DNA from: Lewinellaceae bacterium
GTDB lineage: Bacteria; Bacteroidota; Bacteroidia; Chitinophagales; Saprospiraceae
Assembly (NCBI GenBank): GCA_020636375.1
Contig: JACJXZ010000006.1
Span: 1-64,000 of the forward strand
DNA: 64,000 nucleotides
Direction of reading: 5' to 3'
Shown: piece after piece, positions 17,593 to 24,887 of the stretch
How positions within the stretch are numbered: position 1 is the stretch's first letter
Layout: every line of letters starts with the position of its first letter
Made by a program: the position numbers and the translations under genes
The notes under the pieces: generated by a model
Databases searched by the model: none
What the model was told of the DNA's origin: nothing
The model's input: the letters and a program-made list of their open reading frames with translations, nothing else

Positions 17593-17848
17593 AACCGCGC
17601 ACCTCCTTTAGCCATTTATCCAAGTCGCCTGCAGCTTCCCAATGGGGTGTGGCTTCCTCGATCAGGCGATCAAGGTGATCGTCTGCAGATTCGGAAATGT
17701 CCTGCCGGTCAACAAAAGCGGCCCTTTCAGCATCTATCGACAATGTCTTGGTCCATTACTTCAAATCCACATCGAGCAGGCCAGGGCGCAGCGGTTGGTT
17801 CTCCCGCCGCCCGGAGATCCGGATGTGTAGTGTTTTTTGCCCTTTCAT
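17585..17848 (-). pseudogene. Small antitoxin-like gene with internal stop
   Basis: From the ATG at 17848 the frame reads MKGQKTLHIRISG..., stops at codon 31 (TAA), then continues in the same frame for 56 codons (including DDHLDRLIEEATPHWEAAGD) to RGYE-stop at 17585. The two halves in one frame and the overlap with a following toxin start suggest one ~87-aa antitoxin inactivated by a nonsense mutation. Two separate small genes cannot be excluded. The next gene is destroyed by the IS. Confidence 0.45.
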
Positions 17849-18023
17849 GGATAGTGTGGTTTAACAACGTTACGGAAATAACAAATTATTTGACACAATT
17901 GGTTGCCTGGGCTCAGCATTAATAGAAAAAAGAGGTTTTTTATGAGGCGTTGAAGGCTAAATCGGTGAGCAGCGGCGGGTGTTGGCAGAAGAAAAGCGGA
18001 CTTTTGCAGTTTGAATAAACCGC

Positions 18024-18434
18024 TCACGCCGCCTGCCGCAACAGCGCCCCGATGATCTCCAGGATATCCTTCTTGAAAGCCGCCTTGTCGAAGCCCTTGA
18101 CTTCCCCCGGCCGCTCCAGGCATTGCAGGAAGCCTTCCAGGACGTATCGGTCGTATTCCCAGTCGTTCATCTGGAGGGCTTTGTGGTAATCGAGGTCTAT
18201 GGTCAGGAACCAGCGTTTTTCTTCCTTTAAATATTCATTCTTATTGCTTCTATGCCGCTCCGACAGCTTTTCGCTGATGGTTGGGCTATAGGTGATGCTT
18301 TCTACCGAGTTGCCGTATTTTGAAAGGTTAATCCTTTCGTTAATGAACGTAATGAGGCGGCCAACATTACCTTTCCTCATCAGGGCAGGGCCTTTAACAG
18401 ATAATATGTGAAATTGCGGTACTTTCAATTCCAT
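18024..18434 (-). CDS. Hypothetical protein, paralogue of 18583-18981
   Basis: A 136-aa soluble protein, third in an overlapping trio. It shares with the 132-aa protein upstream a central pattern (INLSKYGNSVESITYSPTIS against IGLTKYGEAVKHISFSPLIG) and an acidic C-terminal helical part, so the two are diverged duplicates. Its ATG overlaps the stop of the 49-aa gene (TGATG). No enzyme motif is seen. Small tandem paralogues of this size often serve as immunity proteins or chaperones, but nothing here proves that. Confidence 0.65.
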   Translation of the reverse strand: MELKVPQFHILSVKGPALMRKGNVGRLITFINERINLSKYGNSVESITYSPTISEKLSERHRSNKNEYLKEEKRWFLTIDLDYHKALQMNDWEYDRYVLEGFLQCLERPGEVKGFDKAAFKKDILEIIGALLRQAA

Positions 18435-18583
18435 CAGCGGTATATTTTATTGCCCGGAGGCCGTTTTAACCAGATGCCTGTCCTTTCCAGGCGCATTAGG
18501 TCTTCATAATGCTTTTTGTACATGTAGATGCTGTCCAATTGTACCTTGAAACAATAGTCTTTTGTCCCATAGCCCTGCTCCAT
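18434..18583 (-). CDS. Small protein, 49 aa, between two paralogues
   Basis: The frame starts with an ATG that overlaps the upstream stop (TAATG) and ends with a TGA that overlaps the downstream start (TGATG). It encodes a basic 49-residue product containing KDYCFKVQLDSIYMYKKHYE and ending NKIYR. Tight coupling on both sides argues that it is translated. No family recognised. Confidence 0.55.
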   Translation of the reverse strand: MEQGYGTKDYCFKVQLDSIYMYKKHYEDLMRLERTGIWLKRPPGNKIYR

Positions 18584-18981
18584 TATGCCACCTGCTGCAA
18601 CTGCTCAAACCGTAGCGCTTTCAAGTCCTCCTTGAAAAGAGGGAAATCAAAATCTTCCGGCAGTTCCATCTCCTCCATGGCCGCAATGAATTGCTCCAGC
18701 ATCAGGCGAAAAAATTGGGCCTCATCCGCTTCGATGGCTTGTTGGGGGTCCATAAGATATTGGACCTCCAGCGTGTTTTCGGACGGAATATATTTACTGA
18801 TGGGCGGAAATACTTCGCCTATAAGCGGAGAAAAGGAAATGTGTTTAACCGCTTCACCGTACTTAGTCAGGCCTATTTGTTCCTCCAGCAAACAATTTAG
18901 CCGGCGGCTCATATTGAACTTACTTCCCAGTACCTCGAGGCTTACCTGTTTTACGAAAGTGAAGTTTGAAAATTGTTCCAT
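18583..18981 (-). CDS. Hypothetical protein, first gene of overlapping trio
   Basis: A 132-aa protein starting MEQFSNFTFVKQVSLEVLG. It shares the KYG...SP pattern with the 136-aa protein at 18024-18434 and ends EQLQQVA (paralogue: ALLRQAA). It is followed without a gap by the 49-aa gene. A very A+T-rich leader (19010-19080) precedes it and presumably holds the promoter, shared with or divergent from the gene at 19131. Function unknown. Confidence 0.68.
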   Translation of the reverse strand: MEQFSNFTFVKQVSLEVLGSKFNMSRRLNCLLEEQIGLTKYGEAVKHISFSPLIGEVFPPISKYIPSENTLEVQYLMDPQQAIEADEAQFFRLMLEQFIAAMEEMELPEDFDFPLFKEDLKALRFEQLQQVA

Positions 18982-19130
18982 TTGGGTATGGATGAATTCT
19001 GTGAAAAAATAAAGTTAACCTCATTAAACTAAGAAATAATTATAAAAAAATAAAAAAAGGATTTTTTTTGGGATTAAACTTGTGTTTTTTCTTCAACAAA
19101 CCTGATTTTTATATCTAAAATCCCAAAACG

Positions 19131-19379
19131 ATGACTGACAACACCCTAACCCTGAAAGCCGCAGGAATGCTGATTATTCTGTTCCTTAGTTTATTTTTCA
19201 CTGTTCAGTACGCCATTCAGTCCACTCCTCCACTTCCTCAGGATTGGGCTGCCACACCAGAAAATATTGTAAAGTATGACCCTGTCCATTTGGAGCGTGA
19301 GTTTGAGCAAATGCTGGAGAAAGTTAAACGTGGGGAAGCTATTTCACATGAAGAAACTGAACGATTAAAAGATATATAG
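19131..19379 (+). CDS. Small single-pass membrane protein, possibly truncated by an amber codon
   Basis: An 82-aa protein with one membrane helix (about 12-30, AAGMLIILFLSLFFTVQ) and a charged cytoplasmic or periplasmic tail (LEREFEQMLEKVKRGEAISH). After the TAG at 19377 the same frame stays open for another 48 codons (helical, LLARLYQLIDEILALNDELI) to 19526, so an originally longer protein of about 130 aa is possible. A separate start at TTG 19395 is the alternative. Family not recognised. Confidence 0.55.
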   Translation: MTDNTLTLKAAGMLIILFLSLFFTVQYAIQSTPPLPQDWAATPENIVKYDPVHLEREFEQMLEKVKRGEAISHEETERLKDI

Positions 19380-19394
19380 GGTTATCTTCAACAA

Positions 19395-19526
19395 TTGAAT
19401 GTTACACCAGCCCTATTGGCTCGGTTGTATCAACTGATTGACGAAATTTTGGCATTAAATGATGAATTAATCTATCCCGAAGATGGAGACTGGCGAACTG
19501 ACCAGGAAGGAAACCCAGATCATTGA
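19395..19526 (+). CDS. Short helical ORF in frame with the preceding gene
   Basis: Reads from a TTG, in the frame of the 82-aa gene, as an amphipathic helical 43-residue segment ending QEGNPDH. It overlaps the next ATG (19483) in another frame. It is either the detached C-terminus of the gene upstream or a coupled small gene. Confidence 0.3.
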   Translation: MNVTPALLARLYQLIDEILALNDELIYPEDGDWRTDQEGNPDH

Positions 19527-19710
19527 GGCCTACTTCAATTACTGGAAAGAACATATAAAAACTATTGAAGACAAAAACCGCGTAGTTCAGTTCGAACACA
19601 TCATGAATCAGGTGGCGGCAGAGCTGTATGGCCCCCGCATAGCCTTCGAGCTGGTTGTCCGTTTCTTTCTGGACGATAAGGAGCCGCTGCCGATGGCGAC
19701 GGATCGGTAA
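19483..19710 (+). CDS. Hypothetical protein, 75 aa
   Basis: A mostly helical protein (TRKETQIIEAYFNYWKEHIK, then HIMNQVAAELYGPRIAFELV) with no recognised domain. It starts inside the preceding short frame, which suggests coupled translation with the genes at 19131 and 19395. Its stop is at 19708-19710, just before the stump of a HEPN gene on the other strand. Confidence 0.5.
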   Translation: METGELTRKETQIIEAYFNYWKEHIKTIEDKNRVVQFEHIMNQVAAELYGPRIAFELVVRFFLDDKEPLPMATDR

Positions 19711-19714
19711 AGTT

Positions 19715-19801
19715 TCAACTCATTTTTTTCAGTACAAGGCTCAGCTGGCGCTTCAACACCGGAATATCCTCCACCAATACCTTATCAGAACGCTCAGACA
19801 T
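19715..19801 (-). pseudogene. HepT-like (DUF86) HEPN stump
   Basis: An ATG overlaps the last codons of the MNT gene (TATGTCTGA) and reads MSERSDKVLVEDIPVLKRQL, then stops after 28 residues. MSERSDKVLVEDI is a common opening of DUF86/HepT toxins, which are ~110-120 aa with Rx4-6H near the C-terminus; none of that remains. The toxin half of this MntA/HepT module is therefore lost. Confidence 0.55.
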
Positions 19802-20087
19802 ATACCAGGTCCTTTTCCACAAATGGCATCACATTAGGCCGGATGGCTTTCTTAGACACAATATCTACCTTGTGTTGAAGAAGCTCTTCCAACTCTTCGA
19901 CGAGGTCGACAATTTCAAAACCTACAGGTTTAGAAAATTCAACCAATATATCAATATCACTCTCCTCCCCGGCTTCACCACGAGCAAAAGACCCAAAGAT
20001 GGCCAACTCTTTTATCGGATAAGTGGCAAAAAGACGGCTTCTGTTTTCCCTTAAAATCTTTCTTGCTTCTGTTAAGTCTACCATCAA
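19794..20087 (-). CDS. MntA-like nucleotidyltransferase
   Basis: A 97-aa MNT protein with GSFARGEAGEESDIDILVEF (GS...DxD), the core of the antitoxin that AMPylates HepT. It is a different lineage from the HI0073-type copies at 665 and 4106, as expected for a DUF86 partner. Its C-terminal codons overlap the truncated HepT start. With the toxin gone it may be a solitary relic or act on a homologue elsewhere. Confidence 0.8.
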   Translation of the reverse strand: MMVDLTEARKILRENRSRLFATYPIKELAIFGSFARGEAGEESDIDILVEFSKPVGFEIVDLVEELEELLQHKVDIVSKKAIRPNVMPFVEKDLVYV

Positions 20088-20121
20088 TTCAGGTTTTTCC
20101 TCAATTTACAAAATATTGAGT

Positions 20122-21573
20122 TCACTTTCCGATACAAAACCTCCCAAATATATTCCCCAACAAATCCTCCGTACTGATTTCCCCCGTTATCTCCCCCAAA
20201 TGATGCAGTGCCGCCCGGATATCCATCGCCACAAAGTCCGATGTCACCCCCTCTTCCAATCCCCCCATCACCCGGCCCAGGCTCTCGTGCGCCTGCCGCA
20301 GCGCCTCGTAGTGCCGCGCGTTCGCTACGATGGTGCCCTCCAGGTTGAGCTGTTTGGAGATGACGGCCTCGTAGAGCTTTTCCTTGAGGTATCCGATGTT
20401 CATGTTGTTGATGGCGGAGATGGGCACCCAGGCCAAGTCGGAAATCGGAAATCGGAAATCGGAAGAGGGGGGCGGCGTTTCCGACTTCGCATTTCCGACT
20501 TCCGACTTCGGAAAATAATCCTCCTTCCGCGTATATGGATTCAGGTCCATCTTATTCGCCACCACCAGCACGTGCACGTTCTCGTGGATCAGCTTGGCCA
20601 GGTCGGCATGCACCTCTTCGGGTTGGGTACGGATCACGTCGAAGACGTAGACCAGCAGGGCGCTTTGCTGCACCTTCTGCATCGTCTTCTCCACGCCCAT
20701 GGCTTCGATGGTGTCTTCCGCGTCGCGGATGCCGGCGGTGTCGATGATGCGGAATTGTACGCCGTTGATGTTGAGCACCTCCTCGATGGTGTCGCGGGTG
20801 GTGCCGGCGATCTCGCTGACGATGGCGCGCTCCTCGTTGAGCAGGGCGTTGAGCAGGGTGGACTTGCCGGCGTTGGGCCGCCCGGCGATGACGGTGTTGA
20901 CGCCGTGCTTGAGGACGTTGCCGAGTTTGAAGGACTGAATGAGTGAATGAATGATGGACTGAATTTTGGCTACCAGCTCGCGCAGCTTGCTGCGGTCGGC
21001 AAATTCGACATCCTCTTCGGCAAAGTCGAGCTCCAGCTCGATGAGGCTGGCGAAGTCGACCAGTTCCTGGCGCAGCCTTTTGATCTCGTCGCTGAAGCCG
21101 CCGCGCATCTGCTGCATGGCGATGGCGTGGGAGGAGCGGGAAGAAGAGGCGATCAGGTCGGCCACGGCCTCGGCCTGGCTGAGGTCCATGCGGCCGTTGA
21201 GGAAGGCGCGCAGGGTGAACTCGCCGGGCTGCGCCAGGCGCGCCCCCTTCTCGATGAAGAGCTGTATGACTTCCTGTATGATGTAACCGGAACCGTGGCA
21301 GGACACTTCCACCACGTTCTCTCCGGTGTAGGACTTCGGCTCAATGAAAAGCGAAACCACCACCTCGTCCAGGATGCGCCCGCTGTCGTCCCGAATGGTG
21401 CCGAAGTGGAGGGTGTGGGTGGGCTGCTTGGCCAGGTCTTTCCCGTGAAATACCTCATTGACGATCTTTATTGCCTCCTTCCCCGACAGGCGGATCACGC
21501 CGATGGCGCCCACCCCGGAGGGCGTAGCCAGGGCGACGATGGTGTCGGTGAGGTTATGTGAAACGTATGCCAT
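20122..21573 (-). CDS. mnmE: tRNA modification GTPase MnmE
   Basis: A 483-aa GTPase that with MnmG makes the cmnm5 group on U34 of certain tRNAs. An N-terminal folate-binding domain (1-120) and helical domain surround the G domain: G1 GRPNAGKS (231-238), AGTTRDT (256-262), DTAG (279-282), NKMD (340-343). The C-terminal CIGK (480-483) carries the catalytic Cys. Between NKMD and the SAIN motif lie ~27 extra residues (about 355-381) encoded by a palindromic repeat at 20435-20511, explaining the greater-than-usual length. All key motifs are intact, so it is probably active. Confidence 0.95.
   Translation of the reverse strand: MAYVSHNLTDTIVALATPSGVGAIGVIRLSGKEAIKIVNEVFHGKDLAKQPTHTLHFGTIRDDSGRILDEVVVSLFIEPKSYTGENVVEVSCHGSGYIIQEVIQLFIEKGARLAQPGEFTLRAFLNGRMDLSQAEAVADLIASSSRSSHAIAMQQMRGGFSDEIKRLRQELVDFASLIELELDFAEEDVEFADRSKLRELVAKIQSIIHSLIQSFKLGNVLKHGVNTVIAGRPNAGKSTLLNALLNEERAIVSEIAGTTRDTIEEVLNINGVQFRIIDTAGIRDAEDTIEAMGVEKTMQKVQQSALLVYVFDVIRTQPEEVHADLAKLIHENVHVLVVANKMDLNPYTRKEDYFPKSEVGNAKSETPPPSSDFRFPISDLAWVPISAINNMNIGYLKEKLYEAVISKQLNLEGTIVANARHYEALRQAHESLGRVMGGLEEGVTSDFVAMDIRAALHHLGEITGEISTEDLLGNIFGRFCIGK
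20435..20511. repeat. Palindromic repeat inserted in frame inside mnmE
   Basis: The left arm is a tandem of TCGGAAA units (20435-20464) and the right arm the complementary TTTCCGACTTCCGACTTCGG series (20479-20511), around a G-rich centre. It encodes the SEVGNAKSE...SDFRFPISD stretch of MnmE without shifting the frame. The composition is unlike the flanking gene. Confidence 0.75.
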
Positions 21574-21614
21574 TTATTTATTTTGGAAGTAAAATGGTGG
21601 CCTGCGGAGATTCT

Positions 21615-21691
21615 TGCCACAAAAACACGAAGAGCACGAAATCCCACTAATTATTTTGGTGCGGGTTTGGTGTTTTGGTGTTTTCGTGGCA
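21615..21691. repeat. Inverted repeat upstream of the Uma2-like gene
   Basis: TGCCACAAAAACAC (21615-21628) pairs with GTGTTTTCGTGGCA (21678-21691), 13 of 14 positions, around ~49 bp. It is another MITE-like fold-back in the divergent gap between mnmE and the next gene. It could affect transcription of either gene. Confidence 0.5.
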
Positions 21692-21767
21692 GTAAATGCG
21701 ACAAACCTCCTGAAGCCCCTTTGAAAATCAATATACTGCCTTTACTTGTTAAGAGAAAAACGATAAC

Positions 21768-22412
21768 TTGGAAAAAAGTTTGCTTATGCAGGCCGCCGGA
21801 AAGAAAAAAGGAGCGCAAGGGAGAAACCAGGAAATTCCGGATTATCTCATTTACGAGGTACTGGAAGGAAAGCCTGTTTACTACAAAGGCTACAAAGAAG
21901 TACTGGCCAAAAACAAAACCCTTGAGGATATTATCGGTAGTAGTGGTTTACAACTGGTCATCATTGAATACCTGCTCCGGGCCTTATACCCTGTATTTGA
22001 ACCTTCCATTTATAGGGTCCTGACGAATGAAGCGGGCAGCCATATCAGTAAAAATAATAATCTTTCCAATGATATTGCCATTTTTGAAAAAAGTGTCCTG
22101 ACGCCTGAAAAGATTACAAAGAAATATATAAATATCCCTGCCAAAATCATTATTGAAGTCGATCTGGACGGCGAACTGGGCCTGGAAGAATCCTTTACCG
22201 AAAACGAATACATCCACACCAAAGTCCAGAAGATGCTGGACTTCGGCGTGGAGAAAGTCTTTTGGATCACCACCAAAACAAGGAGAGTCCTGGTAGCCAC
22301 CCCGGGCGAAAACTGGCAGATCATCGATTGGAATAAGGACATCGAGCTACACCGGGGCTGTACTTTCAATATCGGGGCTCATCTGCGGGAAGAAGGGATA
22401 CAACCCGGCTGA
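21768..22412 (+). CDS. Uma2-like restriction-endonuclease-fold protein
   Basis: A 214-aa protein resembling the Uma2 (DUF820) family of PD-(D/E)xK-fold proteins: PDYLIYEVLEGKPVYYKGY near the start, an acidic site in SNDIAIF (D near residue 102), and IPAKIIIEVDLDGE with the E-x-D strand, followed by the KVQKMLDFGVEKVFWI helix-strand typical of the family. The start is uncertain: TTG at 21768 or ATG at 21786. Uma2 proteins are widespread and mostly uncharacterised; nuclease activity is inferred from fold only. Confidence 0.75.
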   Translation: MEKSLLMQAAGKKKGAQGRNQEIPDYLIYEVLEGKPVYYKGYKEVLAKNKTLEDIIGSSGLQLVIIEYLLRALYPVFEPSIYRVLTNEAGSHISKNNNLSNDIAIFEKSVLTPEKITKKYINIPAKIIIEVDLDGELGLEESFTENEYIHTKVQKMLDFGVEKVFWITTKTRRVLVATPGENWQIIDWNKDIELHRGCTFNIGAHLREEGIQPG

Positions 22413-22431
22413 AATGCGCAGAAACGCATAG

Positions 22432-22577
22432 AAATAAAGAAATGTATCCTGAACCCAGAGGCGTTTCCCGTACATTTCCATCCTGGCGTACCGGCCGGCC
22501 ATTGTGCGTTATGCCCCATAGGCGTACCTGCTGTCAGCCAGCACGTCACCGCGCATTTCCATACATTTCTTCATTTC
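22432..22577. repeat. Inverted repeat between convergent genes
   Basis: GAAATAAAGAAATGTAT (22432-22448) pairs with ATACATTTCTTCATTTC (22561-22577) with one mismatch. It fills much of the 195-bp gap between the Uma2-like and NmrA genes. No T-run typical of a terminator was seen. Confidence 0.5.
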
Positions 22578-22607
22578 ATGTGAGGTATTCCTACGCCCAT
22601 TTCTCTC

Positions 22608-23471
22608 CTACCCCCCAAACGCCCCCGCATAATCCCGCGCAAAGTCCTCCAGGCTGTGCCCCGGGCGGCCCAGCACTTTGGCCACGTCTTCCGACGGCTG
22701 CTGTTCGCCCACCTGCCGCCCCCATTGGTTGAGGGTGACGAGGTCGTCGGCCAGCCATTCCGGGAAGCCGGCGCCCATCATGCCTTGTTTGGCGGCGTCA
22801 TCCGGGACGTTGACGAACTGCACAGCTTTGCCGACGGATTGGCCGATGGCGTCGGCTGCTTCCTGGAAAGTCACTGCGGCCGGCCCGGTCAGGATGTAAA
22901 TCTTGCCGTCGTGCCCTTCTTCCGTGAGGGCCGCCGCGGCCACCGCCCCGATGTCGCGGGCGTCGATCAGCGGAATCTTCGCATCGCCGTTGTTGGAATA
23001 CATCGCCCCCTGCCCCTGAATGGTAGGAATATTGCCCAGCAGGTTCTGCATGAAGCTGTGGGGCCGCAGGATGGTGTAAGCGATACCGGACTGCATGAGG
23101 TAACTCTCCGCCTCGGCGTGCATGCGCGCCAGGCGGAGCGGAGCGTCCGGGCCCGCCCCGATGACCGATACTTTGACGATCTTTTCCACGCCCGCCCTTT
23201 TGGCGGCCTCGATGAACGCCTTTTCGTGTTTCGGTATTTCCAGAGCGGGGGTATGCACGAGAAACGCCCGGTCGGCGCCCTCCAGGGCCCTGGACAGGGA
23301 CGCGGCATCGCCGTAATCGGCGACGACGGCCGAAACCCCTTGTTTTTCCAAAGCGGCAGCTTTTTCTGCCGATCGGGTCATCGCCCGCAGGTTAAAGCCT
23401 TTTCCTTTGAGGTGCTGCAGGGTGGCGGCGCCGGTCGTGCCGGTGGCGCCAGTGATGAGTATGGTTTTCAT
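22608..23471 (-). CDS. NmrA-like NAD(P)-binding oxidoreductase
   Basis: A 287-aa atypical short-chain dehydrogenase. A Rossmann fold with GATGTTG (8-14) binds the dinucleotide; VVADYGD and FLVHTPALE follow as in QorB/NmrA-type proteins, and LRPHSFMQN is the conserved substrate-side motif of the group. No catalytic YxxxK is evident, which is typical for NmrA-like redox sensors or quinone reductases. Substrate unknown. It lies just downstream of the aldolase gene on the same strand after the hexamer repeat. Confidence 0.88.
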   Translation of the reverse strand: MKTILITGATGTTGAATLQHLKGKGFNLRAMTRSAEKAAALEKQGVSAVVADYGDAASLSRALEGADRAFLVHTPALEIPKHEKAFIEAAKRAGVEKIVKVSVIGAGPDAPLRLARMHAEAESYLMQSGIAYTILRPHSFMQNLLGNIPTIQGQGAMYSNNGDAKIPLIDARDIGAVAAAALTEEGHDGKIYILTGPAAVTFQEAADAIGQSVGKAVQFVNVPDDAAKQGMMGAGFPEWLADDLVTLNQWGRQVGEQQPSEDVAKVLGRPGHSLEDFARDYAGAFGG

Positions 23472-23532
23472 AAGGGATGTGGTTTATGCGATAAGGTGAG
23501 GTTAGAACCGGATGTGTTGTTATGTAACAAGT

Positions 23533-23589
23533 GGGGGTTGGCGGAGGTTGAGGTTGAGGTTGAGGTTAAGGTTGAGGCTGGGGTTGAGG
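23533..23589. repeat. GGTTGA hexamer tandem array
   Basis: About eight imperfect copies of a GGTTGA/GGCTGA-type hexamer. The right part is translated on the minus strand as the QPQPQP tail of the class II aldolase, so copy-number change would alter that protein's C-terminus. Confidence 0.7.
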
Positions 23590-24198
23590 GCCGCTATGTG
23601 GGAAGGTATGGTAATGCAGCATCAGCACTTTGAACGCCTCTGCCAGTGAATGGCCGAAAGTAAAGATGCCTTCCTCATGTCCTTCCATGACGAATATCTT
23701 TTGCTCTTTGAGCCTCGTCTCCTGGATCAGGTGGACAATGGACGCCGCCATTTCCGGCGAACCGTAGGGTGCCTCTTGGTCGGTGGTGGGTACATTGTGC
23801 AGAAGCGCCTTCCAAAGGCCGGCGTGATGGACGTGGATCACGCCGTTCACCCCGGGGCATTCCTGATAAATGGCGGCGTGGCTCATCGATTCGGAAGAAG
23901 CCACCACCGGGCCTTCACACCACAGTCGGTTTTCCCCGGCTTCCACCCGGGTGACCAGCGCATAGTGGCTTGCCGTAAGCTCTGCGAGGTTGCCGGTTGC
24001 CGAACCGGAAATAATGAATTGTCCTGTTTTTCCATAGCGCCGGCTGATGTTGCCGTAACCGACGCCGTTGTCATAAGCGCCGATCAGGCTCATCTCATAG
24101 AGGCGCTGCCGCCAGGTATTGAGCTCTTCGATTTCCGCTCCCGGTAAAGGGGCCGTTTCTTTCCAATGTGATTCGAATTTGATGTATCCTTCGTCCAT
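23566..24198 (-). CDS. Class II aldolase/adducin family protein
   Basis: A 210-aa protein from the ATG at 24198 (MDEGYIKFESHWKETAPLPG). The class II aldolase fold is indicated by NGVGYGNISRRYG, FIISGSATG, and HVHHAGLWKALL with the paired His ligands for Zn; a further His in MEGHEEGIF completes the usual site. Homologues act on phosphorylated sugars or remain uncharacterised. The last residues (PQPQPQP) come from the hexamer array and are probably not part of the fold. An ATG at 24234 would add 12 hydrophobic residues with no support. Confidence 0.82.
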   Translation of the reverse strand: MDEGYIKFESHWKETAPLPGAEIEELNTWRQRLYEMSLIGAYDNGVGYGNISRRYGKTGQFIISGSATGNLAELTASHYALVTRVEAGENRLWCEGPVVASSESMSHAAIYQECPGVNGVIHVHHAGLWKALLHNVPTTDQEAPYGSPEMAASIVHLIQETRLKEQKIFVMEGHEEGIFTFGHSLAEAFKVLMLHYHTFPHSGPQPQPQP

Positions 24199-24261
24199 GA
24201 GGAGGAGGGTATAACAATATGACAATATAACCATGAAACCATGAAACCATGAACTGCTCCC

Positions 24262-24885
24262 CTACATCATCCCCCGGAACATCAAAAATACGCCGAACAC
24301 CACCAGGGCCGTGCCCGATACCCGCCGCATAGCCAGCAGGTAGCTGTATTTCATCCAGTTCTGGATATGTTTGGCGAGCAATACCTTCAACAGGTCGGTC
24401 AGGATGATCACGCCGATGATGCTGCCGAAGAAGAGGGTGGCGTCCGAAGCGGGAAGCGGGCCGTCGGCTGAGGCCGTCGTCATCACGCCGATCCAGAAAA
24501 AGGCGGTGAAGGGGTTGAAGGTATTGACGAGAAACCCTTTGATCCAGTACCCGCCCCAGTTGTGGCTGACGGCCTGGCCGTTTTGCCGGGTTTTCATGGC
24601 CGGGCGGGCGAGCAGGGTGGCCAAGCCGATAATGATAAGGATGGCCCCGCCGGCGAGGCTGGCCCAAAGCTTGAAGCCCTGCCACTGGGTGAGTTGCAGG
24701 AGATAGGAAATGCCGAGATACGCGCATAATACGTAGAGCGTATCGCTTACCCAGACTCCGGAGCCGGCGGCGGCGCCGGCCCGGAAGCCTTTTTCGATGC
24801 CGAGCTGTATAAGGATGAACAACATAGGCCCGGCCAGTATGCTTAGAGAGAGGCCAAGCAAGGCCCCCTGCCACAATAAATGCAT
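24262..24885 (-). CDS. LysE-family translocator
   Basis: A 207-aa inner-membrane exporter from the ATG at 24885 (MHLLWQGALLGLSLSILAGP). Six hydrophobic segments and the family motif GPMLFILIQLGIEKGFRAG near the N-terminus, then GFLVNTFNPFTAFFWIG in the middle, match the LysE/RhtB superfamily of amino-acid exporters. It begins 3 nt after the GH3 stop codon, so the two are one operon. The cargo cannot be read from sequence. Confidence 0.88.
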   Translation of the reverse strand: MHLLWQGALLGLSLSILAGPMLFILIQLGIEKGFRAGAAAGSGVWVSDTLYVLCAYLGISYLLQLTQWQGFKLWASLAGGAILIIIGLATLLARPAMKTRQNGQAVSHNWGGYWIKGFLVNTFNPFTAFFWIGVMTTASADGPLPASDATLFFGSIIGVIILTDLLKVLLAKHIQNWMKYSYLLAMRRVSGTALVVFGVFLMFRGMM

Positions 24886-24887
24886 AG

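Noticed and set aside
19377..19379. Amber read-through or pyrrolysine at TAG
   Set aside because: No pyrrolysine genes visible and nothing in context supports recoding; nonsense mutation or two genes is simpler.
22442..22732. 96-aa plus-strand open frame between the Uma2-like and NmrA genes
   Set aside because: Pro/Arg-rich, overlaps an inverted repeat and the antisense of the NmrA gene; no support.
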